Assembly: GCF_036669915.1 (NCBI RefSeq)
Contig: NC_089316.1
Span: forward strand, 7,969,972 to 8,033,971
Reading direction: 5' to 3'
Length of the DNA: 64,000 nt
From: Pocillopora verrucosa
Taxonomy: Eukaryota > Cnidaria > Anthozoa > Scleractinia > Pocilloporidae
The translations under genes were made by a program, and so were the position numbers. The notes under the pieces were generated by a model. It saw only the letters and a list, made by a program, of their open reading frames with translations. It did not search any database and was not told the origin of the DNA. Shown here in pieces: positions 12,328 through 22,432 of the stretch (position 1 is its first letter; each line of letters opens with the position of its first letter).

Positions 12328-12941
12328 GTGAGTGCGGGGCTCTAAGGAATAATTGCGTGTTTATCATTCGTTATTCCTTTTCAGGGTAAGTGAAATTCTT
12401 AGTTATCATTAAGATGAGAAATAGTGTTGTTTTCTGTGCTAATAAAACGGTAAACTTGAACGTGCTTCATCCGTGTGTTGAAACATTAAAGAAAAAATTG
12501 CAAGCGTTTGAGCTCCAAGATATGATGCAAAACATTTTATTGAGGAATTTAAAGGAGCGAGCAATCATATTTTACCAACGCAACCAACGACAAGACAATT
12601 TTTTTACCGCTAAAGAACAAATTAGAGTTCTTCCGTGTTTAACGTTTTCAATAAAATCGAGATCAAAGATTTGCCGCAGTTCAACTGGCCTTTTAAGTAA
12701 AGTAAAAAACAGTAAACAGTAAACAGTAACACATTTGGTAGACTTGTTGTTGACTTGCAGCCGACTCAGAATGGATTCCTTCATTTCTCTTCCGTTAGTT
12801 TCTCCCTCCGTCTATTTTTTTTAAGGGCATTTTTGTTTGTGTACTTGTTTGGTTTGGTTTGCGTTAAATTTATAGGCTAGAAAAAACGTCTAAAGCATAT
12901 TCCTAAATAATATATACCATCCAATTTCAGCATCGGTGGTG

Positions 12942-15720
12942 ATGGCGTGGAATTCAAGCTTCTTTATCATCCTGGCCTCGTTGTATTTCAAAGACCTCGC
13001 TATTGCTAGAAATTCGTGCAAGACAGGAGTAAGCGTACCCGGTATGGCTCTCAAAGGATTCGTCTTTAAAAAGGTCCCAGTAACAGCTCCTCACGTGTGC
13101 GATGTCACCTGCGAGAGGGAGACGATATGTCAAAGCTACAATTATGTAATTGGGGAAAAGTCCTGTGAATTAAATACCCGAACCAAGGAAGCAAGGCCCG
13201 AAAATTTCCAGCCAGATGGTTTACGCTTTTACATGGGACGCATTAGTGGTAGAAGTATGTATCCGGTTTAGTTTCTTTTACCTACAAATCTTTCTCAGTG
13301 AGTTCCTAGTAAGACTTCGCTACTTTCCATGAGCTAATGTCCGATTGCTTTGCTACTAAGTAGCGTCAGTGTCTTAAAGCAAAATTCGCCTTCCATACAT
13401 ACATTGATATCAGCTAAACTTCTCAACTCTTAATTATTGTTATTCCATGTTTATCTTGCCCGGACAAACATATTTTCAGATCTAATCTGTTTTTCAACTT
13501 CTATTACCCTTAAACCATTAATGAAGTCATGTCTATATATTAGCCCCCTTAGGATCTATTCCTGAATTACCAGCGCCGTCGTGCCAAGAGATAAAATTAA
13601 GTGAAGGTAAAGACAGCATCAGTAAAAATTACTGGTTGGATCCAACTAATGTCGGGAGCTCAAAGTTGGCTTACTGCGACATGATTTTGGAAGGTAAGTC
13701 AGTATACCAAGAACAGAATTTACGCAGCGTTTGGTCTACCTTTGCCCTGGCCTTCAGTGAAATGTTTTCACCTTGTCTCAGTGATTTTTTCAATTAATTT
13801 TCAAATAGACATCGATGAATGTAAAGGCAGCAATGACGTATGTGACGAAAATGCGAACTGCTCCAATACTGTTGGGTTTTATAATTGCACCTGCAAAGAA
13901 GGATTTACTGGGGATGGACGCTCGTGTTCAGGTAAAATAGTTACAGACATGCCGAACTCTCAGAATCCTTTACCTTAACTGTTTCTCTTTACATTAGCAA
14001 ATTTGATTAATAAAACTTAATATTTAACTTATGCAAGCTAATTCGCGTATGATAATAAATAACTTGATAATGCTTATAAACAGAGAGTTATGACACTCTC
14101 CTGGAAAATAATTGTGTTACTACCGAATACCTCTGGGCTGATATCGTTGTGTGGGAGCTGAGGCTCACAAATGTCTTAAACGCATATGGTAGCATCTAGT
14201 TGAGGTACAAACAACTCAGGCTTTAATTGATGGGTAATTAAAGTAAGAGGAAACATAGTTCTTTATAATGCTACCATTTCATTTCAGTTCCTCTGAGCAC
14301 CATAACTGTGCAACGCAAATTCTTCTTTATAATTAACTTAGTGCATAATTTTTCTTGTAAAACACAATTCCTTTCTCGATGTTGTCGAACTGATTGTGTG
14401 AAAAAAATGTAAACAACAAAAAATGTTATCTTGATTCTACAATCTCTTTGGAGTGTTTATTTAATTTACTAGCCGAACCATGTTATAATTAACAAAACCT
14501 GGGTGATGTCAATGGAAAGAGCAGTTACGACACACCCCAATTTAGTCCAGTGCTTTGTAACGACTTACTCCCCGAGGGATGGTGTCTTTTTGTGGCAGCC
14601 GCAGGAAAACGCCAGTTGTTTCAGAGCCGTCACCTTAATAAATTGAAATATTCGTAATGATATATAGTTTACACTTCAAATGATTAATTAGAGAAACACA
14701 AAGAAGAGGAAAATTTGTTTTCATTATTTAAAATTATCAAAGGAATTTCACGACTGAGAGTCCGTCCATTTTAAAGTGGCAGACATATATAATAAAGTGC
14801 AAATATATATATGGTTTCTCAGATATTGACGAATGTAAAGGAAATCACTCTTGTCACGTGAATGCTATCTGCACGAACACCAACGGATCCTATGTTTGTG
14901 AATGCCAGCCTGGATATAATGGAAATGGTAAAAACTGCGAAGGTGAATATAATCTCTATGCTATAATACTTAGAATACTGTAAGGTATAAGGTTGCTGAG
15001 GTGTCCACTATCGGCCATATTATTAGTTTGTCGCATGTAAACGATGCTGGTTGTGCCTTAAGTCTGCCTAAAGCTATCCTTTAATGCGCTGTCTGAGAAA
15101 GAAGGAGCTCAAATTCGGATTCTGCTGAATTTATTTGGATCTCTAATATCACTTTTTTTAGCCTCTTGGAGTGATGATATCCTACACATGTACTACTTGA
15201 CCCTTAATTAATGCACAGTCGCTGTTCTTGTACAGTACAGGTCTCGCCACTGATTGGCAAGCTGCCACAATTATAAGACGTTAGAAAATATCTTGAAACA
15301 TTGATTTAAAGAACCTTAGCCCTTTAACGATTTTCATTTCACTTCGCAGTCGATCCTTGCTATCAATATAATAACCTGAGTGATGCCAATAGAAAGATAA
15401 GTTACGTAACACCTATCGGAGCAGAGTTGTGTGACAACTCACTTTCTGAGGGATGGTATCGTTTTGTGGAAGCTGCAGGAACAAAAATGCCAACAACGCG
15501 TGTGCCAGCAAACAGATGTGGTACAGATTGGTCTGGCTGGTTCTATGGAGCTCATCCTACAGCAGAAGATGGTGAAGTTTTCAGGACGGTCTGCTTTAGT
15601 GATCGTCACGACGGTTGCCAACATAGTGTAGAGATTTCTGTAAAAAACTGCGGATCCTACTTCATCTACAATCTTTTTCAGCCACAGGGTTGTGCCTCAC
15701 GCTACTGTGGTACAGACTGA
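12942..15720 (+). CDS. G2: secreted PAN/fibrinogen-like/EGF2/D8C protein
   Basis: Model: join(12942..13254, 13544..13693, 13809..13931, 14823..14942, 15350..15720), 1077 nt, 358 residues, no stop. All introns are GT-AG and phase 1. Exon 1 gives a signal peptide (MAWNSSFFIILASLYF...) and a PAN/apple-like domain ending RFYMGRISGR. Exon 2 is a 50-residue module with SCQEI, NYWLDP and YCDM, resembling the start of a fibrinogen-like domain. Exons 3 and 4 are calcium-binding EGF domains (DIDEC, six cysteines each). Exon 5 is a D8C domain with eight cysteines, as in uromodulin, GP2 and OIT3, but the stop follows directly and no ZP domain is present. The product is probably secreted and extracellular; ligand unknown. 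The start is the first in-frame ATG after the acceptor at 12930. Confidence 0.88.
14473..14609 (+). pseudogene. Truncated D8C exon relic inside G2
   Basis: In the intron between the two EGF exons, a copy of the D8C exon start follows an acceptor-like TTTACTAG: ADPC-like start, then TAA six codons later, then a recognisable GGATGG...GCAGCCGCAGGAA stretch, after which homology stops. The cut is at the same point as in the relics at 41012, 55568, 58424 and 62271. It cannot be a functional exon. Confidence 0.75.
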
Positions 15721-17099
15721 ATATGAAGCAAATATACTTGGCTTAGTAAGCGGATTCATAAATTGAACTGTAGGTACATGTTCATAAGGTTTTAAAGATG
15801 TGACGTGGTTAACCTTTCTTCTCTATCGTAAACATTATCTGCAGATTTTAACTTTGGTGGCAGACAGGTATTTATTTCATTACAATGATAATTCTCATCA
15901 GATAGCCTCTGTCATCGAAGAGAGTTGCCCGAAGGATCTTCAGTATAATTTTCAAGTAAAATCTGCAAGACACAAACTCTCATGCTTAAGGTTTTATCCT
16001 TTTATTTATGTATAATCGATTTTTTTTTCGTTTTTTTCATCCTTCTATTGCTGTAATTATAGACCATGTTTAATTTTAGCGAAGGTCATTAGAATACAAG
16101 CAGGCTCTATCTCTCGTTATAGACGTAGAAAAAAAAAGTGAAAGTCAAGATCTTATGTCCTATAACAATGACATAAAGTTAACGTAATAATAGTGACAGT
16201 ATTTTGAAACGTTAAACCAATTTCCAGACACATAGTAAGCAAAATTCAATGGTTTAGCCTGCACAACCGTGTATCAAATGTGTCCGAATCGACCAGAATA
16301 CATTTGAAATTAATGGATCGCTTACATCTCACGCTTATTTTGAATCCAAGTTAAAGATCTTTACGCAATGGCTTCAAAGTGTCCCTATACAGCTTTCTTA
16401 ACTAAGAGCACGGGCACTTCATTCATTCCGGACGAAATTTGTTAAAATAATTTTATTTAGGTAATCACGCGTTTCAAGTGCAATTTGGGACAAAACAGAA
16501 CGAGAAAATTTTAAACGACTAACCAAATTGCATGAAGCCGTAGGGCGAGTGCAACTTGCATGTGTATTATTAAGTTTAAAAGCTGCATGTAGCTTTTAAA
16601 AGTTAACCTGTTTTACTACGTTTAATGTTTGCCTACAACACTAACACACTAAAAGAAAGGTATTCAGAACTGCGATGTGTTAAAAACAAGCATTTAGAGT
16701 AGCTTAGGTAAACACAAGTTGTATATAACTTTCTACACCATTTAGGTACATCAACAAAAATATTTTGCAGGAATGTTAGATTTGAAATCAAAATCACAGT
16801 TTCTCGCGGTGAAGGGGGGTCTTCATAAAAGAACAATGGGAGAAATCATTGTTATCCTTAGGACCTGAGAATAGTAGTGGATACCTCTTGCATTGTTGTA
16901 CATAAATTGCTCTGAAAAAAAAATCTTATTCACATGCCGCTTGTAAATGAAGTTACCGATAAAATGTGTAAACAAACTGGGCGGTTAACTACGCACGGTT
17001 AATATGTTTTTTCCATGAATGATTCCGTCGGAACTGTTGCTGAATAAAGCCTGGTAATAAAACCACGTGCTGTAATATTGCTCATTTATCCTTTCGATG
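15721..17099. other. Intergenic 3' flank of G2
   Basis: No gene. It is paralogous to the flanks of G1, G3 and G4, but near 16805 about 1 kb present in G3's flank (about 42460-43410) is missing, so this copy has a deletion. The conserved AACAATGGGAGAAATCATTG block follows at about 16840-16865. Confidence 0.6.
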
Positions 17100-18363
17100 T
17101 CATCTGTTCGGCAGAAGGAAGTGAATAACGTTTTCGTACACCACAAATGTAAGTGCACGTGCTGGCGTTACTCTAAAAAGAAACAAAATCAACAACAATC
17201 AATCATACAATACACAGGAAGATCAACAATGACTGTGTTTACATAGATTACAGTTTCAGGGTTTCTTCTACAGCACTTCTTTGCTGGATTTCCGAAGTTT
17301 GAAAAAAAAAAAAAACAGAAAACCGAAAATTGGATCCGGTACTCAAACAAGCTGGTTTAAGATCTCCGCCAATTTTGGTCCAGTTCTTTGTCAAATTGTT
17401 TCAAACGGGCACAACATGTATCTCTCTTTAATGTAGAGGGTTTGAATCTAAAGATGGAAAGCTAGTCTGTGACGTATCGAAAACTTCAAGTTCTCATATC
17501 AAGTTCCAACTTACCTGAAAGTCTTACTAATCACATCCAACGCGCCTTTGTATTCCACCATTGTGTACTGATTCTTTAGAAGAGTAAATTCATGAACAAT
17601 AAATAAAAGCAGGAAACAGTAAATACTGATTTAACAAAAGAGGCTTGCTTAGAGACAGCACCAGATCTATTCAATTGGTTTTAGCTATTGTTATGGGCAC
17701 AGGATCAAAACTTTCGCGCCGTGCGTTCCCATAACCATCTTGGATCCGTGTTTCTTAAGAGAAATGGAAAGAGTGAAAGAGGGTGAAAGCTACTCTCCCT
17801 CGTGAAAATCGATATTTATCCACATTGTAGGGTTTCCCTGGCCTTTTGTTGGTGCCCATTTGAACCACTGGGAAGGGGGATGTGTGGGGCTAACGAATCT
17901 TTTCCCAAGGAACCGCTACAATGACCTAGTTGAGGCTCGAGGCTCGAGCACAGCCCACATCAACCTGGAGTCCAGTAAACCAACCGATGAGATCACCGGC
18001 CTGAAAACTAAAAAAAACCTTAAACTACAAGTTTATTTCAAGATAATAGCATACAAAAGTAAAACGAAATCGATTTCAAAAGGTTAATAATTTGCTAATG
18101 AATCTCCCATTCTAACCTGAAGTCTTTCTCTAACCACTTGATAAGGATATGTCGCTGTTGCGACGAAAATTTTCGACAGTGAAGCCATTACAAGGTACTC
18201 AGTTGAACTCTATGGAGAAAATGAAAGTTAGCAAAACATAAATTAGAGAGAAAAACACTTTATATTAAAAAAAAAAAATAACTACTATATTTTCAGCACT
18301 TCAGAGTGATTCCCAAGATAACCCACGGTTACAGAAAAATAAACGTCATCCTATTAGTACCTT

Positions 18364-18599
18364 CACAGGACGAAATTGCAAGAATCTGTAAACGGAAACG
18401 TAGCAGAAACATGTTAAACCGTTCCGGATACACGACGGATAACCTGTGTTTCCGTTACCGGTTTCGTGACGTTTTCTCGTGTTTCCGTTGCTGCGTATAC
18501 AACGGAACCGGACCACTTTTACGTAAACATAACGGAAACATGGAGTTGCATGTTTCCGCCACGTTTCAGAAATACGGAAACATGTGATTTCGTCCTGTG
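18364..18599. mobile_element. 236-bp inverted-repeat DNA transposon (MITE-like)
   Basis: The element starts CACAGGACGAAAT and ends with the exact reverse complement ATTTCGTCCTGTG (13 bp). It is flanked by CTT on both sides (18361-18363 and 18600-18602). The paralogous site in carrier copy B (about 45513) lacks it and has a single CTT. The interior holds at least six copies of CGGAAAC or its complement. No coding capacity. CAC ends and a 3-bp target duplication recall the CACTA group, but the superfamily is a guess. Confidence 0.88.
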
Positions 18600-18785
18600 C
18601 TTCCTACCAGCCACATGTACAACAAAGGTAATAGAGGTTGTCTTTTGGACGTCAGTTGTAACTTCAAAATGCTGAAGCTCGTCACGGAGGACTACTACTC
18701 AAGATGAGAAGCCAAAAACTTCTTCCACCCTTCCCTCTCTCGTGTTCTCCCTTTACATTCGCCACTGGCCACTACATGTGTTCGT

Positions 18786-18990
18786 GTTGACCCTTTACAC
18801 CCTAACATCAGTATCCATATTCTCCATACTGTTCTCTGTACATTTCCAAAGATACTGACAAGGAGAATTTCTTAAACAGTCAAAAACTTTTTCGGTGGCT
18901 GAATATTTCCTCTATTCTCATGACCTCCATGTGTGATTCAGAGGTGATATTGTAAGGAGAAGTTAGATGTCAGTCAATCTTGGGGGGGGG
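18786..18990 (+). repeat. Dispersed repeat shared by carrier copies A and B
   Basis: It begins ACCCTTTACACCCTAACATC and ends near GGAGAAGTTAGATGTCAGTC, followed by a G-rich tract (about 18983-19005). The same element sits at 45703-45905, so it inserted before the segmental duplication. A fragment is at 7212-7345. Confidence 0.55.
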
Positions 18991-20154
18991 GGAGGGGGGG
19001 GGGCAAAGGGTTGATTCTTATCAATCCTTCTTGGTGGAGAGGGGAGTTGAGAGTAAAGTTTCGTTCCAGTAAATGACAACACTTCAGTCATCCACCCTAA
19101 GCTATTAACATGATCAGAGTAAAAGCATTTTACATGTTTTGTATGTCAAGGATTAAGATCAAGAGTTTCTTGTTTGCTAACTCGGTTGAATTTGTGAGCT
19201 TTAACACGTATACAATCAACTATACAGACACGTGCAGACAGTATTCACCAGCTTCTTGTTGATTGGTGTTCCAAAATATTGACTGTAGCCTTTCTTCAGC
19301 TCCTCATAGGCCATGAATTGCAGTGCTACGTGTGATACGCCAAAAATACCTGGAACGTAACCCTGGTCAAATAAAATATAATGATATGAGCAAACTTCAT
19401 GTTCCATCCAAACACATAAACTCAGGTAAACTCTAAGCTAGGCAAAGATAGCGAGGTCTTAACTCTAAGACTGATGTTTGTGCTTCTCTTTTGTTTTTGC
19501 TCTTTCCTTCACTTTTTCTCTGTTTGATTGTTTTTTTTCCTCCTTTTTTTAAGGAGGTTTGAAAACCACTGTTGGCTTAGTGCATATGCAGCAACCAAAA
19601 CATACTAACTACAATATTAAAATGTTTTACATTAAGTCTCAAAAGGGAATATCAAAGACATAATTGTGATTGCATCATGCAGACCTACATCTGTAAGATA
19701 CCTAAAGTTCTCTGCAATCAGAGTACCAAACAATGAGTCACTTAAAAAAATAGGCCCAATGTATTGGTGTACAGTTTTCAAAATTGTGCTCCATAAGAAC
19801 ACTTTTACACTTCCACTATTGAATCTCCCATGTTCATTTAAGAACTAAAGACTATATATATATTTAATAATTCCTCTATTATACTACATTTTATTCCATT
19901 ATTTTTTTTGTACTTAAGCTCAAGTTATTAAGGTACACATGGAGCGGTACACACCACTCGTGACTTCTTGGATTTGATTGACTTTATTAGAGACCAATAC
20001 CCTGCATACTTCACCACAAGACCAGCAGACACAGTCAAAATAATCTCAATTTTTAACTTGATCAATCAATCAAAAAGCTGTCAACAGATACATATTAAGG
20101 TTACCTTGTATAAACCTCTCAACTCCTCATGTCTCCACGACTTTAACGGAGCAT

Positions 20155-21301
20155 CTGTAAGGATCAAGGAGTACAAAATAAGGCATGCATCTGGATTTCA
20201 TGTAAGTGAGGAATTGGTGAGCACAATTACATGCCCCACCACCTTGATTCCAGTTCACAGTGAAATTATGATTGAGAAAAGTATCAAACAATTTATTATT
20301 CACTGCTGAACCAACGTTAGGCTTAAAAAAAACTAAAGAAATGATCACAAACTTGAAAGAGCTCTTGATTTTTAACTACATTGTCCTTGTAAGTTGCATT
20401 TCTGAAATGTATCAAGAACAGTACGGGGGAAACACATACTGATGGAAGGGTGTAAATGGTTCACTTTTCTTTTCTCTCTCTTAGGTAAAAAGGTGTCATT
20501 CATCTTTGCAAACAAATATCTTACCAAAAATTCATTTGTACTGAGGTGTTTGTGTTTTTTCAGCAAGGGAATCAGAATACTAGAGACATAAGCGAGTTTT
20601 GACCACCCATATTTGGTTTGTTAGGTAACCTGGCACAAACCACCAAAAAGTTAATTCGTCATACTAATTAGCAAATAGATGGACTTTTATCGTTGGAAAG
20701 TAAGTCAACGTGATACAACTTAAGAGCGACGGTCAGGAAATGTCGACCAAAATCTTAATTTCGTGGCAAGAGTTGAAAAATCGCTTTCTTTCGTTTTTAG
20801 TCCATAAATAGCTTTAGGTAAATAAGATACCTGATGTGGATTGTTCCCGCCAAAAGCTTTTTATTTTTTAGAAAAATTAGAACATCAGTTTTTGTGGTCG
20901 GAGTCACAAAATTGGCAAATCATTTACGTGAAATTTGCATTCATCAACTTCTCTCGTTCGCAAACAAAGTCGCACGGAGAAATTTGGACACTTTATTTCA
21001 ACAGAATCACTGTTCTTCTTTTACTAAAAGATTCTTTTAGAGCAAAAGCGAAACTCACTAAGCAGAAATTATTCAAAAATGAGGAATAGGTTTTATGGAT
21101 AACAAAACTCCGTTTTGTTATTGATTTTCGACGGCAATATTGCACGTGTGGTATAACTCCAAATTGACTTCATTCTAATTCTATTTCGACACCAGTCCTA
21201 CTCACTAGTGAGTCACGTGAGATATGTGCGAGTAGCCCGAGCGATCAGTTGCGCGCGTAATTCCAGAGCGGTCGGTCGTGTATTTTTCCAGTGCTTGGAT
21301 T
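20155..21301. other. Boundary of the duplicated block and left flank of the DIRS element
   Basis: Up to about 20727 the sequence matches 47126-47690; beyond it homology stops abruptly. 20728-21301 is probably the left non-coding part of the retrotransposon. It holds a perfect 10-bp hairpin (ATAACAAAAC, 3-nt loop) at 21099-21121. I could not identify a terminal repeat. Confidence 0.45.
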
Positions 21302-22432
21302 ATGGTGGACGAACATGATCAAATACTTTCCACTGAGGCGGAGGACGAACTCTTAACCGTTGAAACGGACCCTAAAGAAAAGACTCCAACTAATGTCCAC
21401 CCGGATCCCATGTTTAGTATGATGCAAAATGTGAACAGAAACCTCGGAGCAATGGCAGACTCGATGATCGCCGTGCAGCAGTCGCTGAAGCGTCTTCACT
21501 CCAGCCACTCAGACGAACAAATCGACCCTAAACGGCGTACACACTGTTCCAGAGACGAAATGAGTGCCTCCGATGGTTCAGAGCACGATGGAGAAGACTC
21601 TGACGCAGACTTGCAGGTCCTTTGTGGCACTGAAACTTCCAAGGATAAACCACGTGCTCCACTTGAGCAAAACGATGGCAGCAATGACCCATTGTTGTCA
21701 GAAATCGCAGAGGATTTTCTCAATGCAGACGACTCAGGTCCGGCTATTGAGAAACAACTGGCGAGCTTTATCAACAACCTGTGGTCCAAGAAATTGCCAG
21801 ACTCGAAACTAAAGGATAAGTCGGCGAAGTATTTACGCCCGGCGAACTGTGAGACTCTCACAACACCGCGGGTTAATCCTGAAATCTGGGATAAACTGAG
21901 CCACTCAGTGAAACAGCAGGACCTCAGGTCCAGCTCAATCCAGAAAACGATTGCCACAGCTGGTGCTGCAATGTGCAAATCCATTGGGATGCTGCTAGGA
22001 ATGAAGAATTCGAAGCAGCCGAAGTCAGACTCTGACATTCAGAAACTTGTCAAAGTGAACACCGATGCGGTCGCTCTCCTAGGGCACGCACATATCGACC
22101 TGTCCCACCGTCGCAGGGAGTCGCTCAAACCGCATCTGAACAAAGATTATGCTGGTCTGTGTGCTTCCCATGTTCCTGTAACAGCTCAGCTGTTTGGAAA
22201 CGACCTGCAAACCCAGCTGAATAATATACGAGCATCCAACAGAGTAAGCTCCACAGCAGTTGGGAATCGCCACAAAAACTCGAAGGGAGACCCTTCCCGA
22301 AACTACCAAAAATTTGATCGGCGAAGCAAGCCTGTTTTAGCCAAAGGCCGTCAGTGGAACTCGAAGCCACTTCAAAAACCCTTCTTCCGACAACAGAACG
22401 GAAGAACTAACTTCCGACTCGGAAGTCCTTAA
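21302..22432 (+). CDS. DIRS-type retrotransposon gag-like ORF
   Basis: Open frame of 376 residues from ATG 21302 (MVDEHDQILSTEAEDELL...). It is acidic and Ser/Asp rich in the first 150 residues and basic near the C-terminus (NRHKNSKGDPSRNYQKFDRR). No zinc knuckle. Its place directly before a reverse transcriptase frame and its composition suit the gag-like first ORF of DIRS elements. It overlaps the pol frame by 92 nt (22341-22432), pol lying in the +1 frame. Confidence 0.75.
   Translation: MVDEHDQILSTEAEDELLTVETDPKEKTPTNVHPDPMFSMMQNVNRNLGAMADSMIAVQQSLKRLHSSHSDEQIDPKRRTHCSRDEMSASDGSEHDGEDSDADLQVLCGTETSKDKPRAPLEQNDGSNDPLLSEIAEDFLNADDSGPAIEKQLASFINNLWSKKLPDSKLKDKSAKYLRPANCETLTTPRVNPEIWDKLSHSVKQQDLRSSSIQKTIATAGAAMCKSIGMLLGMKNSKQPKSDSDIQKLVKVNTDAVALLGHAHIDLSHRRRESLKPHLNKDYAGLCASHVPVTAQLFGNDLQTQLNNIRASNRVSSTAVGNRHKNSKGDPSRNYQKFDRRSKPVLAKGRQWNSKPLQKPFFRQQNGRTNFRLGSP

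Larger units (their letters stand above)
17100..20154 (-). pseudogene. SLC25A32-like carrier, 5'-truncated copy A
   Basis: Minus-strand exons: 20105-20154 (APLKSWRHEELRGLYK), 19249-19362 ([20 protein letters not shown]...INKKL), 18117-18209 ([15 protein letters not shown]...[10 protein letters not shown]), 17515-17573 (NQYTMVEYKGALDVISKTF) and the stop exon 17100-17172 (VTPARALTFVVYENVIHFLLPNR). Phases fit each other. The 51-nt exon for HEGVTGFYKGLIPSVL found in copies 1 and B is missing: about 520 bp is deleted, with the junction near 17321. The N-terminal half of the carrier is absent and homology to copy B ends near 20727. The family normally moves folate or FAD across the inner mitochondrial membrane; this copy is probably dead. 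Confidence 0.8.

Noticed and set aside
18306..18587. 93-residue plus-strand frame
   Set aside because: Runs across the 236-bp transposon; no coding meaning.
20382..20410. Possible further upstream carrier exon (ATYKDN-like) at 20382 and 47352
   Set aside because: The expected donor GT and reading phase do not fit the next exon; too short to support.
21496..22038. 180-residue minus-strand open frame
   Set aside because: Opposite strand of the gag-like ORF; Ser-rich shadow.
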